A stretch of 64,000 nt of DNA from assembly GCA_900545175.1 (NCBI GenBank), contig UQYF01000007.1, forward strand, positions 18,698-82,697, given 5' to 3'. Under the pieces are notes generated by a model. It was not told the origin of the DNA. It worked only from the letters and a program-made list of their open reading frames with translations, and searched no databases. The translations under genes and the position numbers were made by a program. Of the stretch, positions 25,208 through 33,834 are shown one piece after another; the first letter of the stretch is position 1, and every line of letters starts with the position of its first letter. The stretch comes from an uncultured Eubacteriales bacterium (GTDB lineage: Bacteria > Bacillota > Clostridia > Lachnospirales > Lachnospiraceae).

Positions 25208-26794
25208 CTATTTAATGCATTTTTCAATAACGCAGCTATGCTCTTTTACAGCCTTGTCATAGCTTATCCCTACAAGCAGAATTTTTCCCGAATATTGCAG
25301 CACAGAATCAGGATATTTTTTATCCCTTATCTGCTTAATTGCAGTTGATGCATTTTTATTCCACTTAAGCTCCACAATAAGTGCCGGATAATCCTGCCTG
25401 TATTCAGGCTTCGGAATAAAAACAAAGTCTGCAAACCCTCTTCCTGTCGGCAATTCACGAATAGGCTTAAAATAGTATTTCATAGCTCCAAGATATGCAA
25501 TAGCCAATACACTGCTGAGCGAATTTTCATTATTATATTGAATAACGGATGCATACTCAGAATGAATCTTCTCTATTTTATCTGCTACAACTCCGGAATT
25601 CATATTCAAGGTTGCATCCAGCAGCTCATCCGATTCTTCCTGAAACAATGTAAACTCATCCCATTTTTTTCTCTTGGTGGCTCTTATAAGTTCTTCTCTT
25701 ATTTCTTCATTAGGAACGAATGCTGTCTTGGACTTCTGATTATATGCAAGATAGCCAAGATGAATAAGATAAGTAATAACGTCATCTTTATTGGCAAAGC
25801 TAACCGCATCATTCTGAAATGATGTCACATCAACTTCAACAAAGCTGCCTGCAAGCATCTCTATAATAGCTGTCCGCAATCCATCAAAATCCATATTAAT
25901 CAGAGGAACGATTGCTTCATATGAACCTGTTCCGGACCAGTAGCTCTGAAATTCTCCATCGACCATGACATTTACAACAGCATTAGGATTATACACATGG
26001 TATTCTCCAAGCTGATAGCCATCATACCAGCGTTTCACTTCATCAAAGCTTTGACCATACTTTTCGCACAGGACACGAACCTCATCCTCTGTAAAACCAA
26101 CATACTGTGAGATTGCACCTGATGCCAGCATGGAATACTGCTTAAAATTATTTAAAGCTGACTGTGTTTTCAGTTTTTTAATTGGCAGAATTCCGGTAAG
26201 ATACGCAAGCTGTATATATTTTGTAGGTTCCGTTCCTTTAAACATCGCCCTTAAAAAATTAATATAGTCATCCTGTATCTTTTTATTATTGGCCTCATCC
26301 CTAATCAGTACATCCCACTCGTCAATAATCACGACAAACTTTCTGCCTGTAGCTGCATTGATAAGTGACAGCGCCTCAGGCAATGATGTAACATTACTAC
26401 ACAGCTGTTCTGGATAGTATTCTCTTAGCTCTTCTATTGTCTTCTCAGTAATATATGAGATTACATTTTCAGGACCACCGGCAGGCTCAATACACCATTG
26501 TATGTCAAAATGAATGACATCATATTTGTTAAGATGTTTTTTATAATCCGCACTTTGGCTGATATATAAATCTGCAAATATCTGTTCCGAATCACATCCT
26601 CGGCTATAGTACGCCGTCAGCATATTCGCTGTAATTGACTTTCCAAACCTTCTTGGTCTGCTGTTGCAAATATACCCTTGTAATGTGTTCATCACTTTAT
26701 TGGTATATTCTAACAGCCCTGTCTTATCAATATAAATTTCCGAATTAAGTGCTACTTTAAATGCACTATTATCGCAATTTACAAATATACCCAA
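25208..26794 (-). CDS. AAA-ATPase-like/PD-(D/E)XK nuclease family protein (DUF1703 type), copy 1
   Basis: A 528-residue protein, TTG start with AGGGGGA upstream. N-terminal AAA-like part: YIDKTGLLEY, the variant P-loop RPRRFGKS (residues 46-53), and Walker-B-like FVVIIDEWDVLI. The C-terminal part carries a PD-(D/E)XK-like core (GFADFVFIP, ALIVELKW). Proteins of this pattern are abundant in gut Clostridia and Bacteroidetes and have no settled function. This copy is divergent from the two at 35381 and 41019, which have RPRRFGKT. It ends 40 bp before the GalM-like gene starts. Confidence 0.8.
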   Translation of the reverse strand: MGIFVNCDNSAFKVALNSEIYIDKTGLLEYTNKVMNTLQGYICNSRPRRFGKSITANMLTAYYSRGCDSEQIFADLYISQSADYKKHLNKYDVIHFDIQWCIEPAGGPENVISYITEKTIEELREYYPEQLCSNVTSLPEALSLINAATGRKFVVIIDEWDVLIRDEANNKKIQDDYINFLRAMFKGTEPTKYIQLAYLTGILPIKKLKTQSALNNFKQYSMLASGAISQYVGFTEDEVRVLCEKYGQSFDEVKRWYDGYQLGEYHVYNPNAVVNVMVDGEFQSYWSGTGSYEAIVPLINMDFDGLRTAIIEMLAGSFVEVDVTSFQNDAVSFANKDDVITYLIHLGYLAYNQKSKTAFVPNEEIREELIRATKRKKWDEFTLFQEESDELLDATLNMNSGVVADKIEKIHSEYASVIQYNNENSLSSVLAIAYLGAMKYYFKPIRELPTGRGFADFVFIPKPEYRQDYPALIVELKWNKNASTAIKQIRDKKYPDSVLQYSGKILLVGISYDKAVKEHSCVIEKCIK

Positions 26795-26816
26795 AATGCA
26801 ATCCCCCTTTTTAATT

Positions 26817-29396
26817 CTATTTTCTCTTCCTCATAAACGCAAAGCCACTCACAAGCAATCCTCCCACGATAACCCAAGCCTTAACCTGTGCGCTGCTTCC
26901 TGTGCCCGGCGACAGATATCCACCGACCGATGGGCTTTCCGGCTCATCCGTACCTGCCGGCTCAGTACCATCACTTGTCGGATTCTGGCTGCTTATCGGC
27001 TCCTGCGCACCTCCTGTCGGGCTCTGGCTGCTTGTCTGCCCTTCATCACCGCCTGTCGGGCTCTGGCTGCTTGTCGGCTCCTGCGTTCCCTCCGTCGGGC
27101 TCTGGCTGCTTTCCGGCTCCTGTGTTCCCTCCGTCGGGCTCTGGCTGCTTGTTGGCTCCTGCGTTCCTTCTGTCGGGCTCTGGCTGGTTGTCGGCTCCTG
27201 CGTTCCTTCTGTCGGGCTCTGGCTGCTTGTCGGCTCCTGCGTTCCCTCCGTCGGGCTCTGGCTGCTTGTCGGCTCCTGCGTTCCTTCTGTCGGGCTCTGG
27301 CTGCTTGTCGGCTCCTGCGTTCCTTCTGTCGGGCTCTGGCTGCTTTCCGGCTCAGACTTGGTGGTCGTCTCCTCCTCACTGCTTGTCGGCTCCTGCGATT
27401 TAGTTACAGTAAAGTTGGCTGTAGCAGTTCCGCTTGATGATACAATGCCCAACTTATGGCTTCCTGTTGACAGCCTGCTTATATACGCTGGCAGCAATGT
27501 GACAATTATACTTCCCTCTTTTACAGTATAATCCTTGTCTACAGTAAGCTCTTTTCCATCTAATTCCGCTCTGATAAAATCGTCTATCGCTGCATTGGAT
27601 CTGAACATTGCTGACTTTCCGGATGATATATCAACTACTGATTTATCTCCATCTATCATGTCAGGTGCAAGCTTAGCTAACACAACAGCTTCTCTATCTA
27701 TCTGCTGTAATGCATCTTCATCAAGGAAAGCTGCATCACATATTTTGCAGTAATAATATTCTATATTTCCTTCTCTTGCCGCTGTAGCTTCTACAGCCTC
27801 CACATGCTGTAATTCATGTGCTGTCCTTTCAATATCATAACCGGTGCTTAAAAGCGTATCACAGTCTGCACAGTATGTGTCTCCTGTATACCCTGCTTCG
27901 GTACAGCTTGGCTCCTTGGCATTTCGCACTTCGGTGTGCTCATGCTTATCCGGGTCAAACTCACCATATTCCTGGTGGCATACCGAACAAATGGCACGCT
28001 TTACACAGGTGGCCTCGCCGCCGCTATGTACATGTTCAGCAAAATTTCCCTTTATGGTAAATGTGAGATTATTTCCATCAATCGCTGTTACTGTAATTAT
28101 TATGCCACCTGCCAGCTCTAGCTCCTCATCCACAGCCAATGCAGCATCATTTTTTGTACTATTCTGCCCACCTACAACCTGATAATTCCACCGCGATGCC
28201 GAACAATTCATGTTGTTAGGAAATTTCGTATCACTGTCAATAAGATAGCATACAAGTCCTGACTTTATCGTAATTCTGCTCACGCTGCTGTCATCAACAT
28301 TATATTGCTTCAAATACTTTGAATCATACTTATTTCCATCTGCGCCAAAATTCCTGTATTCCAGATATACTGTCTTTCCTTTTTCCGGAATGTCGAACTT
28401 GTATCCGACAGCACCCTGTCCTGATGTTCCAAGAGCCCTGATATTATATTGTCCATCAGCTATTATTGTCTCGACATCTCCATCATTAACCCAGCCAAGA
28501 GCCTCTTTCTCCTTAACCGAGATAAGCTGTGGTACAGGAGACAGGTGTTTAGCCATCGCAGATAAATAATATACCGGTGACTGCTGAGATGAATTGTACA
28601 AATCCTTCAAACCCATTATATGTCCCATCTCATGTATGGCAACAGAAATTGACACTGTAACATTACCATCCGAATCCTTGAACAGATAACCCTTAGTAGT
28701 TCCATCCGGCTTAGTGTACGAATTAGTCACCTGAAAATATTTACCGCTCGTAATACTTCCCTTATCCGTGTTGATAGTCACATAGTCAGCATAATCCCGA
28801 TAATTCCACAATGGTGATGACCAGGTTACTGATATGTTGCTCTGTGTCGTAGGCCTATATATGATTGTGATGGAATCGATTTTGCCATCATTATTCTTGT
28901 CAAGATCTTCAAAACCGTACTTAACTGTTCCATCATAGTTGGTTATGCAATTTCCGGCAGCTAACGCCTTTTCTACCGCATCAGCCCACTCAAGCTTGAG
29001 CTCATACATACGGCTTGATGCCTCACCTGTACTCGTATAACCAATCTGATTGTCTTCACTCCACTCTGCATAATATCCTCTATCATGAGATAACACAATC
29101 GAGCCACCATTATCAAACAGATATACGTTCTTCATCCGCAGCTTATTCTCAGATACGCCTCTGTAGTAATCGCTCACATTGTACGCTGCCGTGTTGTACG
29201 AATTGTCCGTTATCTTACGCACTGTGGTTCCCTCATACACATCATCAATAAACTCATCCTCACCTGCAAATCTCATAAAAATAATAAGGTTTGTAAAGTT
29301 GCCGTCATCATCATCCGCCGATATCTTTTCCTGAACACCAAATATTCCACTAATGATGACTATAAACGATAGTGCAAAATACATTATTCTCTTCAT
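26817..29396 (-). CDS. Secreted M6-like metalloprotease with tandem repeats and SPxTG-type anchor
   Basis: An 859-residue protein. Signal peptide at 1-27 (IMYFALSFIVIISGIFGVQ). The zinc motif HEMGHIMGLKD at about residues 255-265 marks an M6/immune-inhibitor-A-like peptidase. Residues ~455-570 hold CxxC and His-rich segments (CVKRAICSVCHQEYG; TYCADCDTLLS; YYYCKICDAAF) seen in many Clostridia surface proteins. Residues ~683-800 are about nine copies of a 13-residue Ser/Pro/Thr/Glu repeat (SQSPTEGTQEPTS). The end, LSPGTG plus a hydrophobic helix and RKRK, resembles the (S/P)PxTG sortase signal known for Clostridioides SrtB. AGGAGGAA precedes the ATG. Probably a cell-wall-anchored protease. Confidence 0.85.
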   Translation of the reverse strand: MKRIMYFALSFIVIISGIFGVQEKISADDDDGNFTNLIIFMRFAGEDEFIDDVYEGTTVRKITDNSYNTAAYNVSDYYRGVSENKLRMKNVYLFDNGGSIVLSHDRGYYAEWSEDNQIGYTSTGEASSRMYELKLEWADAVEKALAAGNCITNYDGTVKYGFEDLDKNNDGKIDSITIIYRPTTQSNISVTWSSPLWNYRDYADYVTINTDKGSITSGKYFQVTNSYTKPDGTTKGYLFKDSDGNVTVSISVAIHEMGHIMGLKDLYNSSQQSPVYYLSAMAKHLSPVPQLISVKEKEALGWVNDGDVETIIADGQYNIRALGTSGQGAVGYKFDIPEKGKTVYLEYRNFGADGNKYDSKYLKQYNVDDSSVSRITIKSGLVCYLIDSDTKFPNNMNCSASRWNYQVVGGQNSTKNDAALAVDEELELAGGIIITVTAIDGNNLTFTIKGNFAEHVHSGGEATCVKRAICSVCHQEYGEFDPDKHEHTEVRNAKEPSCTEAGYTGDTYCADCDTLLSTGYDIERTAHELQHVEAVEATAAREGNIEYYYCKICDAAFLDEDALQQIDREAVVLAKLAPDMIDGDKSVVDISSGKSAMFRSNAAIDDFIRAELDGKELTVDKDYTVKEGSIIVTLLPAYISRLSTGSHKLGIVSSSGTATANFTVTKSQEPTSSEEETTTKSEPESSQSPTEGTQEPTSSQSPTEGTQEPTSSQSPTEGTQEPTSSQSPTEGTQEPTTSQSPTEGTQEPTSSQSPTEGTQEPESSQSPTEGTQEPTSSQSPTGGDEGQTSSQSPTGGAQEPISSQNPTSDGTEPAGTDEPESPSVGGYLSPGTGSSAQVKAWVIVGGLLVSGFAFMRKRK
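26990..27350. repeat. 39-bp tandem repeats inside the metalloprotease gene
   Basis: About nine near-identical 39-bp units encode the SQSPTEGTQEPTS stalk. Units differ at a few bases, so slippage or recombination could change copy number without shifting the frame. Several opposite-strand frames stay open through the repeat; they are artefacts. Confidence 0.9.
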
Positions 29397-29943
29397 GTTT
29401 TTTCCTCCTGTTATTCTTTAATCCTATATAACTGTAAAATTACATATATTGATACCTTAGTGTGATTTTGCCATATTACTGCCGGCACTTGAGCCGGTTA
29501 TTTTGAACTCTGACTCTGATACACCTGTACATATCACAACACCTCCTGCATCACATTTAGTCATTTTATGAGACTATTGTTTTATTCATATGCATTGCAG
29601 TATAGTAAAATTGCCCGAATGTCCGGTTACAAATTTAAATTCCAATATACCAATCAAAATCTTGCTTTAACAGTCTATAGTCTTAATGCCGCTAACTATG
29701 ACATCCAGCCTCAGTATCATCCCCATAAAATCTACATCCATGAAGGTTTTCATACCGCAAACCATGGCATCCAACTTCAGTATAACCATATATCTATATT
29801 TACATCACAATTTTATCATCTGCTCCTGCATATAGCAAGCTCTGTTCTTTTAATATCTTTCATGCTATGTTAATGAAAAACTGTTGAGGTCAAAAATACT
29901 TTGACACCCGAATCCGGTAAATAAAATCTAAGGAGAATATATC
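29397..29943. other. 547-bp intergenic region before the recombinase gene
   Basis: Holds the metalloprotease promoter region on the left and the recombinase promoter region on the right (TTGACA near 29911, no clear -10). It also carries an imperfect 66-nt direct duplication starting near 29691 and 29757, which keeps a plus-strand frame open (29568-29873) that lacks a ribosome site. A 35-codon minus-strand frame (29457-29564) is also open but unsupported. No RNA gene recognised. Confidence 0.5.
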
Positions 29944-30897
29944 ATGAACACTTTGCCAACACTCATCACAGAATATTTAGATTACTGCCGTACACAGAAA
30001 TGCTTAGACGAAAAGACTCTAAAAGCCTACCGCATAGACCTACGCCAGTTCACGGATTTTTTATCCGATTCTCTTGAAATCTCATATATATCAAATATAA
30101 CACCCACAATCCTCGAAAACTATATAAGCAGGCTTCATTCCGAATACAAGCCAAAGAGCTCCAAGCGCAAAATTGCATCCATAAAGGCTCTTTTCCACTA
30201 CTGCGAATACAAAGATATCATCGATATCAATCCATTCTCCAAAATACGCACCCGCTTCCGCGAACCGATTATCCTTCCAAAAACCATTCCTCTGCACACT
30301 GTGGAAACATTCCTCTCAACTATATATACCCAGCGCTCAAATGCCAGAACAACATACCAGCGCTGCAACTCACTGCGCGATGCAGCTGTCATTGAACTTC
30401 TCTTTGCAACCGGAATAAGAATAAGTGAGCTGTGCTGTCTCAAAAGCAGCAACGTCAACCTTATTGACGGTACCATCTTAATCTACGGAAAAGGCGATAA
30501 AGAGCGCTATATCCAGCTTGCCTCCGATGAAATTATCCACATTCTTGACGAATATCGCCACACTTTTTCCACACAAATCGCAGGCTCCACACACTTTTTT
30601 GTGAATCAATCAGGCACTCCTCTGTCCGACCAGTCCGTCCGCCGCATGATAAACAAATACTGTTCCCTCGCCGCCATCGACCTGCACATAACACCTCATA
30701 TGTTCCGCCACACCTTCGCCACAAGCCTCCTCGAAGCTGACGTGGACATCCGCTACATCCAAGAAATGCTCGGGCACAGCTCCATCAACGTAACCCAGAT
30801 TTATACTCATGTCGCATTGGCTAAGCAAAGGGATATGCTGCAAAATAAGCATCCTAGGAAGGGGATGAATGTGGAGGGGGATGAATCGGGAAAATAA
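29944..30897 (+). CDS. Tyrosine recombinase (XerC-like integrase)
   Basis: A 317-residue site-specific recombinase with an N-terminal SAM-like core-binding domain (residues ~5-90) and a complete catalytic domain: Arg159 (TGIRISEL), Lys183 (YGKGDKERY), His252 and Arg255 (PHMFRHTFA), His278 (LGHSSI) and nucleophile Tyr287 (IYTHV). AAGGAG lies before ATG 29944. Sixty bases after its stop codon begins the first of two perfect 31-bp inverted repeats enclosing two genes. This places it as the probable recombinase acting on them, rather than as a housekeeping XerC/D. Its own gene is outside the repeats and would keep its orientation. Confidence 0.9.
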   Translation: MNTLPTLITEYLDYCRTQKCLDEKTLKAYRIDLRQFTDFLSDSLEISYISNITPTILENYISRLHSEYKPKSSKRKIASIKALFHYCEYKDIIDINPFSKIRTRFREPIILPKTIPLHTVETFLSTIYTQRSNARTTYQRCNSLRDAAVIELLFATGIRISELCCLKSSNVNLIDGTILIYGKGDKERYIQLASDEIIHILDEYRHTFSTQIAGSTHFFVNQSGTPLSDQSVRRMINKYCSLAAIDLHITPHMFRHTFATSLLEADVDIRYIQEMLGHSSINVTQIYTHVALAKQRDMLQNKHPRKGMNVEGDESGK

Positions 30898-30957
30898 TAG
30901 AGTAGAGGGGACAGGGCAAATAAAACTATGGAATAGGAAGGTTGGGTGAAAAGGAGG

Positions 30958-30988
30958 AAAAGTGAGGGATAATTTTTAGTTATCCGTT
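30958..30988 (+). repeat. Left 31-bp inverted repeat (candidate recombination site)
   Basis: Exact reverse complement of 33802-33832. Inside it GGATAA and TTATCC are inverted half-sites around a 7-bp spacer, the geometry of a tyrosine recombinase core site. It lies 60 bp after the recombinase stop codon and 6 bp before the ribosome site of the next gene. Confidence 0.9.
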
Positions 30989-31005
30989 GGTTATGGAGGA
31001 TTGTT

Positions 31006-32688
31006 TTGGAAGATGTAAAAAAATTTTTTAAGGAAACAGATAACACATTTACTATTTATGTTGTTGAACAACGTTTTGTAGTAGGAAGAGGTTCTGATTA
31101 TTTTCGTCAATATAAAGGAAAAGAAAATTATATTGATACAAATAGTGTGATGAAAAGCAGATTATTTCGCATTTTACAGGGAATAAGTACAAAAATTCCC
31201 AATGCAGCGGAATTAATAAAAGCATGCTTTAATATAACAAAGCCAGTAGGAATACTCGATGTTATAGGCTCTTTATTTAAAGTATTTACATGCCAAGAAC
31301 ATCAGGCAGCTGGTCCGGATGTATTTGACCCTATTATAATACAAGAAGGTGAAATATTGCCGAAGTATGTCAATCAAATAGTAGCACTTCATAAAACAAG
31401 TATCTTAAGACCCGCGATAATTATTTTACTTAAAGATAACGACTTTAAACGTGCAAGAACTTTATTGTCCGGATGTCCACATAATACAAACATTAAAATG
31501 ATTCGTAACAGTGGCGAAACAGAAATTTATAAAGTTGTCAACTGTGGTGCAGAGAATGTAGACGAATTTATGGATGCATTTACACATCACTGCTTTAGCA
31601 CTTGTTCTAATACCAGAAGAGATATTTTGTATAACGAAGAATGGGCAGAAAAATCATTAATAAAATTATATAGTCCTTCTATACTTCAAATGAGAACCAA
31701 TTTTCTATATCAAGATAAATCTCTGGTGCGGGATAAGTTATGTACATTAATTAATGAAATAGACCAAAAAGAAGTTTCAAGTGAATTTGATTGTATGCTT
31801 AAACAATCATTTCAGTGTATTTTAAGATTATATCGTGTATTTTGTAATGATGGCGGAAAAAGCGATATATCTGAAGCATTGCAACTTGCAAAACAACTTG
31901 ATAATGATATTTTACTAGCGCATGTTTATAGGTATGCTTATTTTCTTGAAGGATATACATATGACCAAAAAATAGAACTTTTAAATGAAGCATATAATAT
32001 TTTTGTGCATAATGGAATGGAAGATAATGCAATATATTGTAAAAATAACAAACTAGTTAGACAATTTGATACAAGTACTGTGGATATTAAAGAATTTAGA
32101 ACTCTGCAAGAGGAAGCAATATATAATGTTCCTGGTTTGGTTGGAATGTCACATATACTAAATAATACAGGGGTGGCACATTTGATGAATGGCTATCCAG
32201 ATGAAGCAATTCCATTTTTTGATAAAGGATTAGACTATGCATATCGCCCAGAACGTTGTATACAAAAAGTTGCAATATTATGCAATCGACTTATTGCTAG
32301 AGCGTATTGTTTTGATAAAATAGAAGAGGATGAATTACTAAAAGTTATGAATTTAATTTTTGATAATAAAGAACTCATGAACATTCCATTTATATCCGCT
32401 AGGTATGCAATGAATATTGTAGTATTGGCATTATCTAAATCAAAAGATTTTGGAGTTTTTTTGATTCAAAAATATCCTGTAATAAATTTAGTACAGAGAG
32501 CGTTCAATGACAATATTTTAGGAGCAGGTCAGCTAATGTTGCAGTTAGATTTGATTGAAATGCAGTATAATCTTCAAATTCTAAATACATTAAATCTTCC
32601 TAATCAACATATTCAGACAACTGGCGTAAAAAAAGAATTTCTTACAAAAACAGGATTGAATCCTTTTATATTTAGCACTTGGTTTTAA
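31006..32688 (+). CDS. Unknown helical-repeat protein inside the inverted-repeat cassette
   Basis: A 560-residue protein starting at TTG 31006 with GGAGGA five bases upstream. I do not recognise the family. Residues ~1-220 are mixed, with no nucleotide-binding or nuclease motif that I can see. Residues ~260-480 look like TPR-type helical repeats (ALQLAKQLDNDILLAHVYRY; NNTGVAHLMNGYPDEAIPFF). No signal peptide or membrane helix. Codon use is much more AT-rich than in the recombinase gene upstream, a sign of separate origin. Its ribosome site is just inside the left repeat, so its promoter probably lies outside, possibly that of the recombinase gene. Confidence 0.7.
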   Translation: MEDVKKFFKETDNTFTIYVVEQRFVVGRGSDYFRQYKGKENYIDTNSVMKSRLFRILQGISTKIPNAAELIKACFNITKPVGILDVIGSLFKVFTCQEHQAAGPDVFDPIIIQEGEILPKYVNQIVALHKTSILRPAIIILLKDNDFKRARTLLSGCPHNTNIKMIRNSGETEIYKVVNCGAENVDEFMDAFTHHCFSTCSNTRRDILYNEEWAEKSLIKLYSPSILQMRTNFLYQDKSLVRDKLCTLINEIDQKEVSSEFDCMLKQSFQCILRLYRVFCNDGGKSDISEALQLAKQLDNDILLAHVYRYAYFLEGYTYDQKIELLNEAYNIFVHNGMEDNAIYCKNNKLVRQFDTSTVDIKEFRTLQEEAIYNVPGLVGMSHILNNTGVAHLMNGYPDEAIPFFDKGLDYAYRPERCIQKVAILCNRLIARAYCFDKIEEDELLKVMNLIFDNKELMNIPFISARYAMNIVVLALSKSKDFGVFLIQKYPVINLVQRAFNDNILGAGQLMLQLDLIEMQYNLQILNTLNLPNQHIQTTGVKKEFLTKTGLNPFIFSTWF

Positions 32689-32695
32689 ATTACTT

Positions 32696-32732
32696 GGAGA
32701 AGCGGACTGATAATATATCAGAACACTTCTCC
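32696..32732. terminator. Bidirectional terminator at the centre of the cassette
   Basis: GGAGAAG pairs with CTTCTCC, with an inner CTGATA/TATCAG stem. It lies between the two convergent cassette genes and would end transcripts entering from either side. Confidence 0.75.
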
Positions 32733-32743
32733 GGATAAGTGTT

Positions 32744-33766
32744 TTAAGGAATAAATGCCATCATGGAGCTTGATAATAAAAAGCTATGTATATTTATTGT
32801 TCCTATCATTTCTTTTTGTAGTTGAATGTATTTTCCAATTGAAGTAGATGGTTTGATTGATTGAAAAGAATAACAAAAACTGTTGTTATCTCTAATTGTA
32901 GGCATTACATTAATTTCAATAAAATAGGTGTTATCAAAATCGGCTCCTGATTCAAGTGTATCTATCATTGCTTTTTTATTGCAACATTTTATTCTTGCAT
33001 CTATTCTACAGAAAGTTTTAATAGATAAAATATTTGCTAGTTCTACATATTTATGTTCAATTTTCGGGTCTAATTTAATTAAAGTAAATTTATAACCTTG
33101 TTGCTTATGTTTATCGCTTTCTCCATAATACCATTCAGGATTATTGTTTAATGGTGCAAATACTACTGTTGGAAGTACGTCCATTTTCTTTTCAATGGCA
33201 TTATATACTAATGGAGTAGTGATTTCATAACCATTAATAAATTCTTGATAGATTCCCTGTTGTTTATTACAAGGATATCCTCTTTGAACTCCAAGACTAT
33301 TGCCTAAACTAACAGGGCGAAAAATTCCATTTTCATTATTTTTATCTAGTTCTTGTGGAACATTTAATCCAAGTGAAGATGCAATATGATTTGATAATAT
33401 TTTATTTTCACCAGTTACAATAGAAACGGCATTACAAGGTATACAAGGAACATTGATAGCACTACACATGGATGGTACTAACGCCATTGATGAAAGATTA
33501 TATGTACCAGAATTTAAATTTATTACATAATCTATGTGAGGTAAAGTCTTATTTATTGCTTTATCAATAAAAGTTCGTACGTCAATGATTAGTGGCATAC
33601 ATGATAATTCTTGTACGGCATTCATCCATTTAGAAATGATATTGCTTTTCCAAATATAAAAATGATTAAATCCAGAATCATCATCTCCTTCGAATATATA
33701 AACAATAGCAATTGTTTTTCCTTTGATTTTTGAAAATCGTTCTTTAAATTCTTCAATACTGTACAT
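32744..33766 (-). CDS. ATP-grasp ligase, D-Ala-D-Ala-ligase-like
   Basis: A 340-residue protein; ATG 33766 follows GGAGGG closely, better than the TTG four codons earlier. The order of elements fits an ATP-grasp enzyme: an N-terminal pre-ATP domain (IAIVYIFEGDDDSGFNHFYI; YVINLNSGTYNLSSMALVPS), IYQEFINGYEITTPLVYN as the nucleotide-binding strand, then FCRIDARIKC and FIEINVMPTIRDN, equivalent to the metal-binding Asp and E-x-N residues of Ddl enzymes. Such enzymes join a carboxylate to an amine; substrate unknown. It is AT-rich like its cassette neighbour. Its leader ends at the right inverted repeat. Confidence 0.75.
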   Translation of the reverse strand: MYSIEEFKERFSKIKGKTIAIVYIFEGDDDSGFNHFYIWKSNIISKWMNAVQELSCMPLIIDVRTFIDKAINKTLPHIDYVINLNSGTYNLSSMALVPSMCSAINVPCIPCNAVSIVTGENKILSNHIASSLGLNVPQELDKNNENGIFRPVSLGNSLGVQRGYPCNKQQGIYQEFINGYEITTPLVYNAIEKKMDVLPTVVFAPLNNNPEWYYGESDKHKQQGYKFTLIKLDPKIEHKYVELANILSIKTFCRIDARIKCCNKKAMIDTLESGADFDNTYFIEINVMPTIRDNNSFCYSFQSIKPSTSIGKYIQLQKEMIGTINIHSFLLSSSMMAFIP

Positions 33767-33801
33767 TGTGCCCTCCAAACATATATAGTTAAATTATTAA
33801 T

Positions 33802-33832
33802 AACGGATAACTAAAAATTATCCCTCACTTTT
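33802..33832 (-). repeat. Right 31-bp inverted repeat (candidate recombination site)
   Basis: Perfect reverse complement of 30958-30988. It ends 2 bp before the stop codon of the FRG-domain gene, which is read toward it. Confidence 0.9.
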
Positions 33833-33834
33833 TT

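Larger units (their letters stand above)
30958..33832. mobile_element. Candidate invertible two-gene cassette
   Basis: The 2,875-bp segment is bounded by perfect 31-bp inverted repeats and holds two convergent genes that start just inside each repeat and end at a shared hairpin in the middle. Codon use is more AT-rich than in the surrounding genes. A tyrosine recombinase gene lies directly outside on the left; an FRG-domain gene reading toward the cassette lies directly outside on the right. Inversion would exchange which inner gene follows which outer gene. No transposase and no obvious target duplication were seen, favouring inversion over transposition. Confidence 0.7.

Noticed and set aside
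26990..27350. CRISPR-like regular repeats
   Set aside because: The 39-bp units are contiguous, in frame and code for a protein stalk; there are no spacers.
26796..27531. Long plus-strand frames across the metalloprotease repeat region
   Set aside because: They are opposite-strand shadows of the 39-bp repeats; the products are low-complexity Leu/Arg/Ser/Gly strings without ribosome sites.
29457..29564. 35-codon minus-strand frame upstream of the metalloprotease
   Set aside because: Start lacks a ribosome site and the product matches nothing I know; kept only as a note.
29568..29873. 101-codon plus-strand frame before the recombinase
   Set aside because: No ribosome site at any ATG, odd composition, and explained by a local imperfect duplication.
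30958..33832. Reading the inverted-repeat segment as an ordinary transposon
   Set aside because: No transposase lies inside, no target-site duplication is visible, and the repeats have a recombinase core and an adjacent tyrosine recombinase. It remains the main alternative.
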